From Glaciecola punicea ACAM 611 (lineage in GTDB: Bacteria; Pseudomonadota; Gammaproteobacteria; Enterobacterales; Alteromonadaceae): 64,000 nt of DNA. Below, one piece after another: positions 9,997-19,696 of this stretch. Where the stretch lies: NCBI RefSeq assembly GCF_000252165.1, contig NZ_BAET01000033.1, positions 1-64,000 on the forward strand. The letters are read 5' to 3'. Positions within the stretch are counted from its first letter, which is position 1. Each line of letters starts with the position of its first letter. Under the pieces are notes generated by a model. The model made no database searches, was not told where the DNA came from, and saw nothing but the letters and a program-made list of their open reading frames with translations. Position numbers and translations under genes: made by a program.

Positions 9997-10755
9997 CTAA
10001 ACGCGGGGCCGCTGACGCACTATTTCAAATAAACATATTCCTGTTGCGACTGAAACATTTAGACTAGACACCGTGCCCGCCATGGGTAGCTTAATAAGCT
10101 CGTCGCAAGTTTCACGAGTTAATCTGCGCATCCCTTTTCCTTCTGCACCCATCACAAGTGCTACGGCACCTTCAATTTTACACTCATAAATAATCTGCGT
10201 GGCCTCTCCTGCTGTACCTATTACCCACACGCCTTGCTGCTGCATATGCTTAAGCGTGCGAGACAAGTTTGTTACCTGAATAAGCGGCACATTTTCGGCC
10301 GCACCAGAAGCGACTTTACGCACTACAGGTGTAAGGCCAACCGCATTATCCTTAGGCACAATAACAGCTTGCACACCAGCGGCATCGGCATTTCGCAAAC
10401 AAGCACCTAGATTGTGCGGGTCGGTAACACCATCTAACACTAAAAAGAACGGTATTGTATTTGGCGAAGACTGAACACTCTTAAAAATCTTATCTAGATC
10501 TGCTTCATCCAATATTCTGGCAGGCTTTGCACGTGCTATTACACCTTGATTTTGTTCACCATCACTTTTTTCATCGAGTGTTTTTCTGTGTACAAACTGC
10601 ACTGAAATTCCATTGTTTCTGGCAGCATTAACAATATCATTAATTCGCTCTTCACTGCGACCTTTCGCAATCATCACATCAAGTACCCGCTCAGGCTCAC
10701 TTTCAAGCACAGCGGCAACCGAATGAATACCATACAAAAATTCCTGTTGTGCCAT
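9997..10755 (-). CDS. rlmB: 23S rRNA Gm2251 methyltransferase
   Basis: This SpoU (SPOUT) family 2'-O-ribose methyltransferase has 252 residues. An N-terminal substrate-binding domain covers about 1-75. The catalytic domain carries motif 1 [13 protein letters not shown] (115-127), motif 2 [10 protein letters not shown] (201-210) and motif 3 [17 protein letters not shown] (223-239). It methylates G2251 in the P-loop of 23S rRNA using S-adenosylmethionine. It follows rnr, as in E. coli, but is followed by rplN rather than the usual neighbours. Confidence 0.95.
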   Translation of the reverse strand: MAQQEFLYGIHSVAAVLESEPERVLDVMIAKGRSEERINDIVNAARNNGISVQFVHRKTLDEKSDGEQNQGVIARAKPARILDEADLDKIFKSVQSSPNTIPFFLVLDGVTDPHNLGACLRNADAAGVQAVIVPKDNAVGLTPVVRKVASGAAENVPLIQVTNLSRTLKHMQQQGVWVIGTAGEATQIIYECKIEGAVALVMGAEGKGMRRLTRETCDELIKLPMAGTVSSLNVSVATGICLFEIVRQRPRV

Positions 10756-10834
10756 TAAGTGAATTTCCTAATCGTGTTGGTGAGCCTAAATATAGCTTGC
10801 TCTAGCTGACACTAAGGGCTAATTATATTAAACA

Positions 10835-10856
10835 AGTGCCCTTGGGAAAGGGCACT
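10835..10856. other. Perfect hairpin between rnr and rlmB
   Basis: AGTGCCCTT and AAGGGCACT form a perfect 9-bp stem closed by a GGGA (GNRA-type) tetraloop. It follows the rnr stop by about 10 bases, with only a short interrupted T stretch after it on the minus strand. It may act as a partial terminator or a 3'-end-protecting or processing element inside the rnr-rlmB transcript. Confidence 0.6.
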
Positions 10857-10866
10857 GAGTTATTTA

Positions 10867-13386
10867 CTACTTTTTCGGTTTTGAACGCGATGATTTTCCG
10901 CGTTTAGAGGCAGGACCTGCTTTACGTTTACCGTCTTTATTTACCGGTGCTTCTGGTTTTTTACCCTCAGGTTTACTTGTTTTAGTGCTGGCCTTACCAT
11001 TATTTACGGCTTTGTCTTCTTTGCTCCCGCCACCACTGCGCTTTTTCTTTTTACGCGCAGGACGCTTGGTATTATCTTCACCGTCTATCATCAAATCTAT
11101 TTTGCGTTCATCTAGATTTACTGCCACCACTTTGATACGCAAAGGATCGCCTAAACGGTAGCTACGGCCAGAATTTTCACCGACCAAACATTGTTTGATT
11201 TGGTCATAGTGATAAAAGTCATTAGCCAGAGACGTGATGTGGATCAGGCCATCTATTTGAAAGTTACTGAGCCTCACAAATAAACCAAAATTAGTTACCG
11301 AGGCAATGACTCCCTCAAATACGTCATTCACATGATCTAGCATGAACTCGCATTTTAACCAGTCTGCAACATCTCGGGTGGCATCATCGGCTCGCCGCTC
11401 TGCCATAGAGCATTGCTCACCAAGGGCTTCAATTTCTTGCTCAGTGTAAAACTTAGCGCCTTTACAAGCTTTGTTGCCCTGCTGCTTGTTCACTATAGCT
11501 TTAATTACGCGATGCACCACTAAGTCGGGATAGCGCCTTATTGGTGATGTAAAATGCGCATAAGCCTCAAGTGCTAAGCCGAAATGACCGAGATTATTAC
11601 CGTCATATATAGCTTGCTTCATCGAGCGCAGCAGCATAGTTTGAATGAGGTCTTTGTCAACCCTGCCTGCTATTTTTGTCGCCACTTGGGCAAACTCTTT
11701 TGGCGTGGGTTCATTGCCCGCTTTAAAATCGATACCCACTTCTGCTAAGTAGGAACGAAAGCTAATTAAGCGGTCCGCATCGGGCTTGTCGTGCACCCTA
11801 AATAAGGCCTCGGCATTGTTTTCTTCAATGTATTGCGCGGCACAGACGTTTGCCATGATCATGCACTCTTCGATGATCTTATGTGCATCGTTACGCACCA
11901 ATGGCACTATATTTTCTATTTTACGATGGGCATTAAACACAAACTTTGTTTCTACGCTTTCAAATTCTATGGCACCACGGTTTTGACGCGAACGCTTAAG
12001 GGCCTTGTATAAATTATTTAAATTGCCGAGATCTTCAACTCTGTCTTGGTAACGCTGAATAAGTGTTTCATCGCCGTTTAGAATATTCCATACTTTAGTG
12101 TAAGTAAATCGGGCATGAGAGCGCATAACGGCTTCATAGAACATGTATTCGCCCAACTTTCCTTTTGCCGATATGTGCATTTCACAGACCATGCATAGAC
12201 GGTCGACGTCTGGATTAAGCGAGCACAAGCCGTTAGATAAGGCTTCGGGTAGCATGGGGATTACTTGTTCAGGGAAATATACAGAGGTTGCTCTGTTTTG
12301 AGCTTCGTTATCAAGCGCTGTACCTAGCCTCACGTAGCTACTTACATCGGCAATAGCCACCCACAGCTTCCAGCCGCCATCATCACCAGGTTCACAGTAT
12401 ACCGCGTCGTCGAAGTCTCTGGCATCTTCGCCGTCAATCGTAACCAGCGGTAAATCGCGTAAATCTACACGTCCCGTTTTTGCTTCATCAGGGACTTCGT
12501 CTGTTAGCTGACTCAAACTTGCCGTTACTGATTTTGGCCATGTGTGCGGTATATCAAAGTTGCGCAGTGCCGTTTCAATTTCCATACCCGGCGCTAAGTG
12601 CTCGCCAAGGACCTCTGTAATTTTGCCCGTCGGATTCATATTCCGACGCGGTCGCTGCAGTATTTCAACTACCACGACATGACCTTGCTTTGCGCCATTC
12701 GTATATTCTTTGGGAATGATAAGTTCATGGCAAATACGATTGTCATCAGGTATGACGGTACTTACGCCTTGCTCAATAAAATAGCGACCCACAATGGCGT
12801 CTTTTCTTGGTTCAATTATTTGGTTGACGCGAAACTCAGTGCGTCCTTTACGATCGGTTTGCCCTAGCGCACCCTCTACCACATCATCATGAAAAAGATT
12901 TTTCATCTGCCCCATTGTGATGAAATAGTCTTTTTCTGTGTCAGAGTGTTTTAGAAATCCGAAGCCGTCTCTATGGCCAATGACTCGGCCTCTAACCAAT
13001 GCGTCTTGTGCTTGTACTTCATATTTTTTGTTTCGATTAAATAGAACTTGCCCTTCGCGCTCCATAGCGCGTAGTCGTCTTTGAATACCAATGCGGCTGT
13101 CTTCGTCGTGTGCATTTAAAAGATTACAAATTTCTGTGTACGCTAAGCCACCCGAATTATCTTGCGCGTGCTGCATCAGCATACTCAGCATGTATTCTCT
13201 ACTGGCGACTGGATTTTCATACTTTACTTGTTCACGTTCAAAGTGAGGATCTTGACTTTTACCTGACGAACTCGTACCCGGCGGCACTGTTCCAGCGTCT
13301 TGTTTATCACTGTTAGCAGGTAGTAACTTGTTTGTATTAGGAGTATTCGTTTTTATATTTTTTTCTGTTTTGTTTTCTTTATTCAT
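10867..13386 (-). CDS. rnr: Exoribonuclease R
   Basis: This 839-residue processive 3'-5' RNase degrades structured RNA and takes part in rRNA quality control. Domains in order: a low-complexity leader (1-55), a winged-helix domain (about 60-125), cold-shock domains (about 130-290, first motif GRVIGHRDGFGFLKH), the RNB catalytic domain (about 305-640), an S1 domain (about 690-775), and a Lys/Arg-rich tail (about 775-839). The magnesium-binding aspartates are D318, D324, D326 and D327 in IDGEDARDFDDAVY. It lies 52 bases downstream of purT and precedes rlmB. Confidence 0.96.
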   Translation of the reverse strand: MNKENKTEKNIKTNTPNTNKLLPANSDKQDAGTVPPGTSSSGKSQDPHFEREQVKYENPVASREYMLSMLMQHAQDNSGGLAYTEICNLLNAHDEDSRIGIQRRLRAMEREGQVLFNRNKKYEVQAQDALVRGRVIGHRDGFGFLKHSDTEKDYFITMGQMKNLFHDDVVEGALGQTDRKGRTEFRVNQIIEPRKDAIVGRYFIEQGVSTVIPDDNRICHELIIPKEYTNGAKQGHVVVVEILQRPRRNMNPTGKITEVLGEHLAPGMEIETALRNFDIPHTWPKSVTASLSQLTDEVPDEAKTGRVDLRDLPLVTIDGEDARDFDDAVYCEPGDDGGWKLWVAIADVSSYVRLGTALDNEAQNRATSVYFPEQVIPMLPEALSNGLCSLNPDVDRLCMVCEMHISAKGKLGEYMFYEAVMRSHARFTYTKVWNILNGDETLIQRYQDRVEDLGNLNNLYKALKRSRQNRGAIEFESVETKFVFNAHRKIENIVPLVRNDAHKIIEECMIMANVCAAQYIEENNAEALFRVHDKPDADRLISFRSYLAEVGIDFKAGNEPTPKEFAQVATKIAGRVDKDLIQTMLLRSMKQAIYDGNNLGHFGLALEAYAHFTSPIRRYPDLVVHRVIKAIVNKQQGNKACKGAKFYTEQEIEALGEQCSMAERRADDATRDVADWLKCEFMLDHVNDVFEGVIASVTNFGLFVRLSNFQIDGLIHITSLANDFYHYDQIKQCLVGENSGRSYRLGDPLRIKVVAVNLDERKIDLMIDGEDNTKRPARKKKKRSGGGSKEDKAVNNGKASTKTSKPEGKKPEAPVNKDGKRKAGPASKRGKSSRSKPKK

Positions 13387-13438
13387 GCTTAAAGTATAAA
13401 CGATTGAAAAACGAATACCACCCTTTTACGCAATCTGT

Positions 13439-14656
13439 TTATAATTTAGAGCGAATACTCGCCGCCATAAACAAGCCTTTTTCTAATGCGACTTCTAAAG
13501 ATGCGTCGCTAGCCAAGGCGACGCCCATTCGTCGCTTACCGGACACCTCAGGCTTGCCAAATAGGCGTAAATCTGTGTTGGGAAGTGACAGCACTTGCGC
13601 AAGGTTACCAAAACTAACCTTGTCCGAATTTCCTTGTACTAATAGTGCAACTGATACAGAAGGTCTTCTAAACCCTATATTAGGGATCGGCAAACCCAAA
13701 AAGGCACGAACATGCAGAGCAAATTCTGATAAGTCCTGCGATATCATGGTAACCATGCCTGTGTCATGTGGCCTAGGTGAGACTTCACTAAAAATAACAT
13801 CGTCACCTTTTATAAAAAACTCTACACCAAACAGACCTTTTCCACCTAATGCCTTGGTGACCTTTTCAGCCATTTCTTGGGCACGCTTTAAAGCAAGTCC
13901 ACTCATCGCTTGGGGCTGCCAACTTTCTTGATAATCACCGTCTTTCTGCCTGTGTCCAATAGGCTCACAGTAGCTTATACCTGAGGCATGCTGCACTGTG
14001 AGTAAGGTAATTTCGTAGTCGAAATCTACAAAGCTTTCCACTATTACCTTGCCCTTCCCAGCGCGCCCGCCTTCTTGTGCATATTGCCAAGCTTGTTGTG
14101 CCTCACTTGCTGCTTTGAGTAAGCTTTGCCCTTTACCAGATGAGCTCATTACCGGTTTAACTACACACGGAAACCCAATTTCTTCAAGCGCAAGCGTAAA
14201 TTCATCAAAGCTACTGGCAAATCTATAGTTTGATGTGGAAATATTGAGTTCTTCAGCGACTAAGCATCGAATGCCTTCTCTGTTCATGGTCAAATGCGCC
14301 GCATTCGCACTGGGTACAATAGTAAAACCATCGGCCTCAAGTTTTAACAAGGTAGTGGTCGCAATTGCTTCTATTTCGGGTACGATGAAAGCGGGATTTT
14401 CATCTCGAATTATTTTTTCTAAAGCGTCTGAATCAAGCATAGATAAACAATAGGCTTTGTCGGCAATTTGCATGGCGGGCGCGTTTTTATAGCGATCTAG
14501 CGCAATAACTTCACAGCCCAAACGCTTCAGCTCTATGGCAACTTCTTTACCTAATTCGCCAGCGCCTAACAACATAACTTTGGTGCTTGAAGCGGAAAAA
14601 GGTGTACCTATTTGAACTGCCGCAGAATAACTATCAGATGAAATGCTAAGAGACAT
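13439..14656 (-). CDS. purT: Formate-dependent GAR transformylase
   Basis: This ATP-grasp enzyme of 405 residues makes formylglycinamide ribonucleotide from GAR, formate and ATP, the third step of purine synthesis, without folate. Visible motifs are [20 protein letters not shown] (26-45), the ATP-grasp core [12 protein letters not shown], and the metal-binding [13 protein letters not shown]. Three other purine genes, purA, purE and purK, lie 20-25 kb away. The ribosome binding site is weak. Confidence 0.96.
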   Translation of the reverse strand: MSLSISSDSYSAAVQIGTPFSASSTKVMLLGAGELGKEVAIELKRLGCEVIALDRYKNAPAMQIADKAYCLSMLDSDALEKIIRDENPAFIVPEIEAIATTTLLKLEADGFTIVPSANAAHLTMNREGIRCLVAEELNISTSNYRFASSFDEFTLALEEIGFPCVVKPVMSSSGKGQSLLKAASEAQQAWQYAQEGGRAGKGKVIVESFVDFDYEITLLTVQHASGISYCEPIGHRQKDGDYQESWQPQAMSGLALKRAQEMAEKVTKALGGKGLFGVEFFIKGDDVIFSEVSPRPHDTGMVTMISQDLSEFALHVRAFLGLPIPNIGFRRPSVSVALLVQGNSDKVSFGNLAQVLSLPNTDLRLFGKPEVSGKRRMGVALASDASLEVALEKGLFMAASIRSKL

Positions 14657-14784
14657 TGATTGAGTAACCTTGAATAAATATTAATACACTCCTATTACAA
14701 CACAATAAGAATAAAAGGTAATTAGCTAGGCTAAATACTTATTTGAAAATAAGGCGAAAATACACGACTAAAGCTTAAGTCTGC

Positions 14785-15278
14785 GTGCTTCGCGAAGGCG
14801 TAGCGTTAAATGAAGTCTTCGTGCCCATATTGCAAAAACAATACCCAGAAATTGTCGACTTTTATCTGTCCCTTGAAGTGTGTTCTTATCGAATGGCCAT
14901 TGTTACCATCAAAAAACAATATCCAGGACATGCGAAACGGGTCATGATGGGTGTTTGGTCGTTCTTGCGACAATTCATGTATACCAAATTTGTGATAGTA
15001 TGTGACGATTATTCGAACGCACGCGATTGGAATGATGTTATTCGGGCAATTACTACCAGAATGGACCCTGCCCGAGACACCACCATGATTGAAAATACAC
15101 CAATAGACTATTTAGACTTTGCCTCGCCGGTGTCGGGTTTAGGATCCAAGATGGGACTTGATGCCACCAATAAAATGCCAGGCGAAACAGACCGTGAGTG
15201 GGGAACCCCCATTATATGGACGAAAAAGTCAAACAGAAAGTGGATGATATTTGGCAAGAACTTGGGTTGCTTGATTAA
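14785..15278 (+). pseudogene. ubiD: ubiD 3' remnant, frameshifted
   Basis: The reading frame from 14785 matches only the C-terminal third of UbiD (3-octaprenyl-4-hydroxybenzoate decarboxylase; prenyl-FMN dependent, ubiquinone pathway). Segments include [35 protein letters not shown] and [18 protein letters not shown]. The N-terminal two thirds are missing, with an in-frame stop at 14776-14778. A single-base loss near 15220 shifts the frame; restoring it gives a normal end, [13 protein letters not shown], and a TAA at 15276-15278. Well conserved positions are also altered, such as PPEG to SLEV and DVIWAI to DVIRAI, recalled from E. coli. The intact fre follows, as in the E. coli ubiD-fre pair. 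No function is expected. Confidence 0.9.
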
Positions 15279-15321
15279 GACTGAGCAGCACATTTGTTAA
15301 TACATTTTAAATAGGAACACA

Positions 15322-16020
15322 ATGACCTTTATTAATACCCGCGTGCTCAGTATTGAGCCGCTAAGCCCGCACGTACTCAAAGTTACCTTGGACGCCAAAC
15401 AAGCTGTTGCTTTTAAAGCGGGGCAATATCTGCAGGTTGTTATGAGCGAACAAGACAAACGACCTTTTTCTATCGCTAACATACCTCAACATAATCATTT
15501 ATTAGAGCTGCATATAGGCGCTACGCCCAAAAACCCCTATGCTTTTGAAGTCATACAGCGCGCAAGAGATACTCATACCCTTACCGTTGAGGTGGGTCTT
15601 GGCAATGCCTTTTTGCGCGAGAGCGATATGCCAGCGATTATTATTGCAGGCGGCACCGGTTATTCGTATGCAAAGTCGATATTGCTTGACTGTTTACAGC
15701 GTCAGCCAAATCGCCAAGTAGATTTATATTGGGGCGCTAAAAAACAGGCTGATTTATACGAGTTGAACCGACTTACGCAGTTAGCGACGGTGCATAGAAA
15801 CTTTAACTTTAATCCTGTAGTTGAGTCTCCTGAAACGAGATGGAAAGGTAAGACGGGCCTTGTGCATCAAGCAGTATTAAGCGATTTCCCGTCACTTGAA
15901 AATAAGCAAGTATACGTAGCAGGCCGATTTGAAATGGCAGCCCTTATTAAGACTGAGTTTTTACCGCTTGGTTTGTCGCAAGACTGCTTATTTGGCGATG
16001 CTTTTGCCTTTTTAAAATAA
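15322..16020 (+). CDS. fre: NAD(P)H-flavin reductase
   Basis: This 232-residue soluble reductase of the ferredoxin-NADP reductase fold supplies reduced flavin to other enzymes. The flavin-binding motif RPFSIANIP lies near residues 48-56, and the nicotinamide-binding GGTGYSYAKS near 112-121. It has the length of E. coli Fre (about 233). It lies just downstream of the ubiD remnant, so the ancestral ubiD-fre arrangement can still be read. The promoter must now lie in or before the remnant. Confidence 0.93.
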   Translation: MTFINTRVLSIEPLSPHVLKVTLDAKQAVAFKAGQYLQVVMSEQDKRPFSIANIPQHNHLLELHIGATPKNPYAFEVIQRARDTHTLTVEVGLGNAFLRESDMPAIIIAGGTGYSYAKSILLDCLQRQPNRQVDLYWGAKKQADLYELNRLTQLATVHRNFNFNPVVESPETRWKGKTGLVHQAVLSDFPSLENKQVYVAGRFEMAALIKTEFLPLGLSQDCLFGDAFAFLK

Positions 16021-16285
16021 GTCCTAATTATGCATTATTTCGATGTCATACAAATATTGGCTGTGCTGCTTGACGCATTAAGATTGCTAAAGACTTGTGT
16101 ATTAATCCAATTAATATGCAAGCTTTAATACATCACGGTTAACAGCGCTTTTCAAAAATCACTTAATAAATAAATCCATTGTGCTTAATTTCACGTTTAC
16201 ACTAGGCATGAAACGTAGTTTTAACCTTATATCTGCGCGTCCCAACCCACTACTATATATTGAGATTACATTGAGTATAAAAATA

Positions 16286-17074
16286 ATGATGAAGCGCGGT
16301 GCGTTGATCTGTTTAGTTGTATCTACGAGCATTTTGGCATTACCTGTTCTAGCGCAAAACACCAAGCTTCCTTTGGTGGGCAATATAGTGCCTACCTTGA
16401 TCGACAAAGCCCCCAATTCAGCGCGGGCGAATGACGTAGTAAAAAAAGCCTTGAGTGACTATGCCGTCACTATTACCGCAACAACGCAGGCGTGGTCTGG
16501 CAGCGGTTTAAGAAATGGTACTTTTACGGGATTCATCGACCATTATTCTTTGAACGTTCAGCGTGGTAGCTATCTATATTCTGACCCTTATATGGTATTA
16601 CCGCTGCACATCGCCTCAAGAAACCCAAAAGCAAAAGAAGCTAACAGGCTCGATAAAATATATAGAACGACTCTGGGCATTGAAAACAGATTCGCCAATA
16701 CCGATGAATTGCGCGCTGAGCGTTCAGTAAGATGGGCACGCACTCCTGACTTTTTAGCCAACGTTAAGCAGCTAGCAGACCGGCGCGTTGAAAACATCAT
16801 TGCTGACAAATTTATGCTGGACGCCTTCAACAAGCTTTTAATAGACGTAAAACAACAGTCAATGTATCTGTCACGCGACCCTATTTACGAAGTCCAACTG
16901 CGTTTAGCGATTAAATCTGACACACCAAACGCACAGACTATTATAGATGATTTTAATGCTTCTATTTTAATGATGAGCACATCGGGAGAGTTAGAGCGTT
17001 TGCTAAATCCGGCTGACGTGTCCCAAGTGCTTTTAGATGCGGCGCTGTATTCAGAAATCCTACGAAAATGGTAA
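16286..17074 (+). CDS. Periplasmic solute-binding-like protein
   Basis: The start is placed at the ATG pair at 16286/16289, because a signal peptide begins there (MMKRGALICLVV, cleavage after VLA near residue 23-24 of this frame). An upstream in-frame ATG at 16181 would add 35 residues before it. The mature part resembles family-3 solute-binding domains: RGSYLYSDPYMVLPLHIASR, then a second lobe with QLADRRVENIIADKFMLD. No transporter genes are adjacent, so it may be a lone sensor or binding protein. It borders the murein-sugar locus, which may be coincidence. The ligand is unknown. Confidence 0.6.
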   Translation: MMKRGALICLVVSTSILALPVLAQNTKLPLVGNIVPTLIDKAPNSARANDVVKKALSDYAVTITATTQAWSGSGLRNGTFTGFIDHYSLNVQRGSYLYSDPYMVLPLHIASRNPKAKEANRLDKIYRTTLGIENRFANTDELRAERSVRWARTPDFLANVKQLADRRVENIIADKFMLDAFNKLLIDVKQQSMYLSRDPIYEVQLRLAIKSDTPNAQTIIDDFNASILMMSTSGELERLLNPADVSQVLLDAALYSEILRKW

Positions 17075-17285
17075 CTATTGGTAGTGTATTTTCAGTGGCA
17101 ACGCATACCGCCTCAAGTGCATCTTAAAGGCAGCGCCTTTGCTAAAAAACATGATTTGGTGGGCTTTGCACGCGTACTTGTGTTGAGCACTTGAAGGCGA
17201 TAAGCTAGCGCAGATATCGTTTACATTTGACCCCTCAGAGTATGAAATCAATCTGACGAAAGTAAATACAAGCCCGTTACCTAAC

Positions 17286-18170
17286 TCAACCATTTTGTCT
17301 GTTTAAGTAGTCTTTGGCGGCTGCGTATGCACCGAAAATAGCGCTCTTATTAGGAATAGTGACAGCGGTTGCAATGCGTTTTTCAATTAACGGTTTGTAC
17401 ACCGTGGCTAATCCTCCTGTAAGAAATATTGGCTGGTTTTTATCGGTGTGCCGTTCTATCAAATTAGCGGCATACGACGCCCCTTGTGCTAGCCAGTTCG
17501 CGACCGTTGGGCTACTATCTTGCACGTTCAAGATTACGGGTACAAGTTCAGCAAATTCACGCGCACTAGCTTGCCCAAAGGTCTCAATTATTAGACTCGT
17601 ACTGCTGCCTAACTCACGCTTGAGTGTGGTTAATAAGAGTGTATCTTGGGGAGGTGTTTCAAGCGCCTGTAAGTACCAAATTAGTGCTTGCTTGCCTAAC
17701 CAGGCGCCCGATGCAACATCGCCTAATATAAATCCGTGGCCCCCAAACTGCTGCATATTAATGGGATCCTCAGGCGTGAAAACCGCTAAACAAGACCCCG
17801 TACCAATCACGAATACGGCGCAAGCCTTTGTTTTATTAGCCCCAAGGCACGATACATATACATCGGTATTAAGCAGCGCTCCAGCATATTGATGCGGCCA
17901 TTGCCTGAAATTTTTTTTCACCGACTCTATTGAACCACCGGCGCAACCTAAGCTAATAAAACAGTCCTGTTGGGTAACACTAATATTATGCTGCGCTTGG
18001 CACTTCGAAAAGAGCTGCTCGCTGGCCTGCTCTATACAAGCCATAGCACCTGTAAAATTAGCGAACAAGTTGGCAGGTCCCGTTCGCGCCCTCGCTAACA
18101 AGTCACCACTTTGGGTAAATAAACCCGCCTCACATTTCGTGCCACCACCATCAACCCCTACAATCCACAT
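17286..18170 (-). CDS. murK: Amino-sugar kinase, MurK/GspK-like
   Basis: This 294-residue BadF/BadG-family ATPase of the actin fold has the phosphate-1 motif VDGGGTKCEAGLF (about 5-17), IGTGSCLAVF, the adenosine-side GGHGFILGDVASGAWLGKQAL and a C-terminal FLTGGLA. The family includes bacterial N-acetylglucosamine and glucosamine kinases and the MurNAc/GlcNAc kinase MurK of Clostridium and Tannerella. murQ, a symporter and NamZ nearby favour MurNAc phosphorylation to MurNAc-6-phosphate, the MurQ substrate. The substrate is inferred from context; a GlcNAc kinase is the main alternative. It is transcribed leftward, away from alr and the symporter operon, with AAGG 7 bases before the ATG. Confidence 0.75.
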   Translation of the reverse strand: MWIVGVDGGGTKCEAGLFTQSGDLLARARTGPANLFANFTGAMACIEQASEQLFSKCQAQHNISVTQQDCFISLGCAGGSIESVKKNFRQWPHQYAGALLNTDVYVSCLGANKTKACAVFVIGTGSCLAVFTPEDPINMQQFGGHGFILGDVASGAWLGKQALIWYLQALETPPQDTLLLTTLKRELGSSTSLIIETFGQASAREFAELVPVILNVQDSSPTVANWLAQGASYAANLIERHTDKNQPIFLTGGLATVYKPLIEKRIATAVTIPNKSAIFGAYAAAKDYLNRQNG

Positions 18171-18253
18171 ACTTCAACCTTGTTCCAAAACGTTCTAATG
18201 CCAAATATACGCAGTATTATATTCTTATAAGCACTTCATAAAACCGCTTATTA

Positions 18254-18488
18254 TCAGGGATAAATTTTATTGATCTCGACATTAGCATGGCTATATTGAA
18301 ATAAAAAATCAGCACAAGCCATAATTAGTTCTGCAACACGGTGCTGGTGATTAAAGGGCCCAAGAAGTACGCATCTGCTAAGCCCACAGCAATCACCGAA
18401 AAATACCTAATCTCATTGGCGCTGACATAGCGACTAGGGCTCTATAAACGGGCCCTTTAGTGAGATCTCTTTTATGACTATTCGACAA
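18254..18488 (-). pseudogene. MATE efflux-pump N-terminal remnant
   Basis: On the minus strand from a TTG at 18488 (AAGG 7 bases upstream) the frame reads RDLTKGPVYRALVAMSAPM and LGIF, then stops at 18393-18395. After a one-base shift at a T run it continues SVIAVGLADAYFLG. This is the N-terminus of MATE-family multidrug exporters, which have T-x-GP-x-x-R-x-L, PM-x-x-G and LADAYF-x-G. After LGP the sequence switches frame again to a short unrelated-looking tail, LIMACADFLFQYSHANVE, ending at 18254. The several hundred codons of the transporter body are gone. It appears to be a deletion remnant between murK and alr. Confidence 0.55.
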
Positions 18489-18531
18489 AATTTTACCTTT
18501 TTACACCTGAAGAAGGCTTTCGTTTAACACC

Positions 18532-19614
18532 TTACCCAATATACTTTCGAGGTACTCTAGCAGAAATGCGGGTCATTAGCTCATAGCCAATGGTGCCTAT
18601 GTGATCGGCCACATCGTTTATAGGCAGTTTATCGCCCCACAGTTGCACAACGTCTCCTATTGCAACACTGCTTAAATTAGTCACATCAAACGTTAACATG
18701 TCCATAGACACACGCCCGACTAAAGGTATAAGCTGCCCTTCACACCATGCGGGAGTGCTAGTAGGAGCGTGGCGTGGGTAGCCGTCAGCATAGCCAATGG
18801 AGACTGTAGCAATGACCGACTCTCTAGCGGCTCTCCAAGTGCTTCCGTAGCCAACCGCTTCGCCTTTTTCAATAGTGCGCAAGCCTATTATTTGCGAATC
18901 TAAGCTCATTACTGGTTTTAGCGCTACAGGATTGTCATGGCTTTGAAAGGGGCTTGAACCATACATAGCAATACCTAAGCGTACATAGTCGCCGCGAGCC
19001 TGATCAAAACGTATACTCGCGGCAGAGTTGGCAATGCAAATGGGCAAGTTCACCATTAAGGCTACCGCTAAAAAGTCGTCTATTTGGGCTTTTGCATGAT
19101 CTTGAATAGGCTCATCTGCGTTTGCAAGATGGGTAGCAAGTACGGTGTTCTCATCTATAATGCTTGAGTACTTAGCGAGTAAGTCTGGCAACTGTGCAAT
19201 AGGCAATCCGAGTCGATGCATGCCCGAATCGAACTTCAACCAAGCTGCACTTTTGTGCACAACGGTACTTTGCTTATATTTTGCAAACGCTTCTAGCTGC
19301 CATTCACTGTGTAGCATCCAAATAAGATTTGAGGTGGACTCGTCATACAGTTCCTGCTGACTGTGCGGGCCTTGTAGGACTAAAACAGGCTTAGAAATAC
19401 CGGCCTCGCAAAGTGTTTTTGCTTCGGCTAAAAATGCCACTGCAAATATATCGACCTCAGCCTCAATAGCGCGCGCAACATTCACCGCGCCATTGCCGTA
19501 GGCGTCTGCTTTGACTACAGCAATCACCTTACTGCCACTGTTATAATCCATGAGCAAAGCAAGATTATCGCGTAGTGCATTTAAATTTATAGTAGCAATG
19601 GTGCGACGACTCAC
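18532..19614 (-). CDS. alr: Alanine racemase
   Basis: This PLP enzyme interconverts L- and D-alanine. The start is the GTG at 19612-19614, 6 bases after AAAGAGG, giving 360 residues (MSRRTIATINLNALRDN), the usual length. A longer frame to 19668 lacks a binding site. The PLP lysine is K35 in VVKADAYGNG, and the tyrosine side of the active site is GYGSTWRA. Its place beside murein-sugar genes suggests it may handle alanine freed from muropeptide stems, although biosynthetic Alr would look the same. It is divergent from the symporter-murQ operon. Confidence 0.93.
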   Translation of the reverse strand: MSRRTIATINLNALRDNLALLMDYNSGSKVIAVVKADAYGNGAVNVARAIEAEVDIFAVAFLAEAKTLCEAGISKPVLVLQGPHSQQELYDESTSNLIWMLHSEWQLEAFAKYKQSTVVHKSAAWLKFDSGMHRLGLPIAQLPDLLAKYSSIIDENTVLATHLANADEPIQDHAKAQIDDFLAVALMVNLPICIANSAASIRFDQARGDYVRLGIAMYGSSPFQSHDNPVALKPVMSLDSQIIGLRTIEKGEAVGYGSTWRAARESVIATVSIGYADGYPRHAPTSTPAWCEGQLIPLVGRVSMDMLTFDVTNLSSVAIGDVVQLWGDKLPINDVADHIGTIGYELMTRISARVPRKYIG

Positions 19615-19696
19615 AATACACCTCTTTAATTTGTTATTTAAACGATGAAAAAGCGCTATATAGTTCACACTATTGCCAGCGGATGTTTAATCTGCC

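Noticed and set aside
13404-13931. 175-codon open frame on the plus strand
   Set aside because: It lies entirely antisense to purT codons, has no family resemblance and no binding site; it is a shadow of a conserved gene.
14785-15300. Possible intact 171-residue enzyme before fre
   Set aside because: The sequence is the UbiD C-terminus; the catalytic and cofactor-binding N-terminal parts are absent and the last 30 residues are out of frame, so it is a pseudogene.
17075-17285. Gene or terminator after the solute-binding-like protein
   Set aside because: Only a short AAAGGC/GCCTTT hairpin (17126-17140) without an adjacent T run was seen; the open frames are short and unrecognisable.
18352-18459. 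10-base inverted repeat (TAAAGGGCCC) flanking 88 bases, as a small RNA or miniature transposable element
   Set aside because: The interior translates to MATE-like sequence, which explains it better; no promoter, terminator or target duplication was seen.
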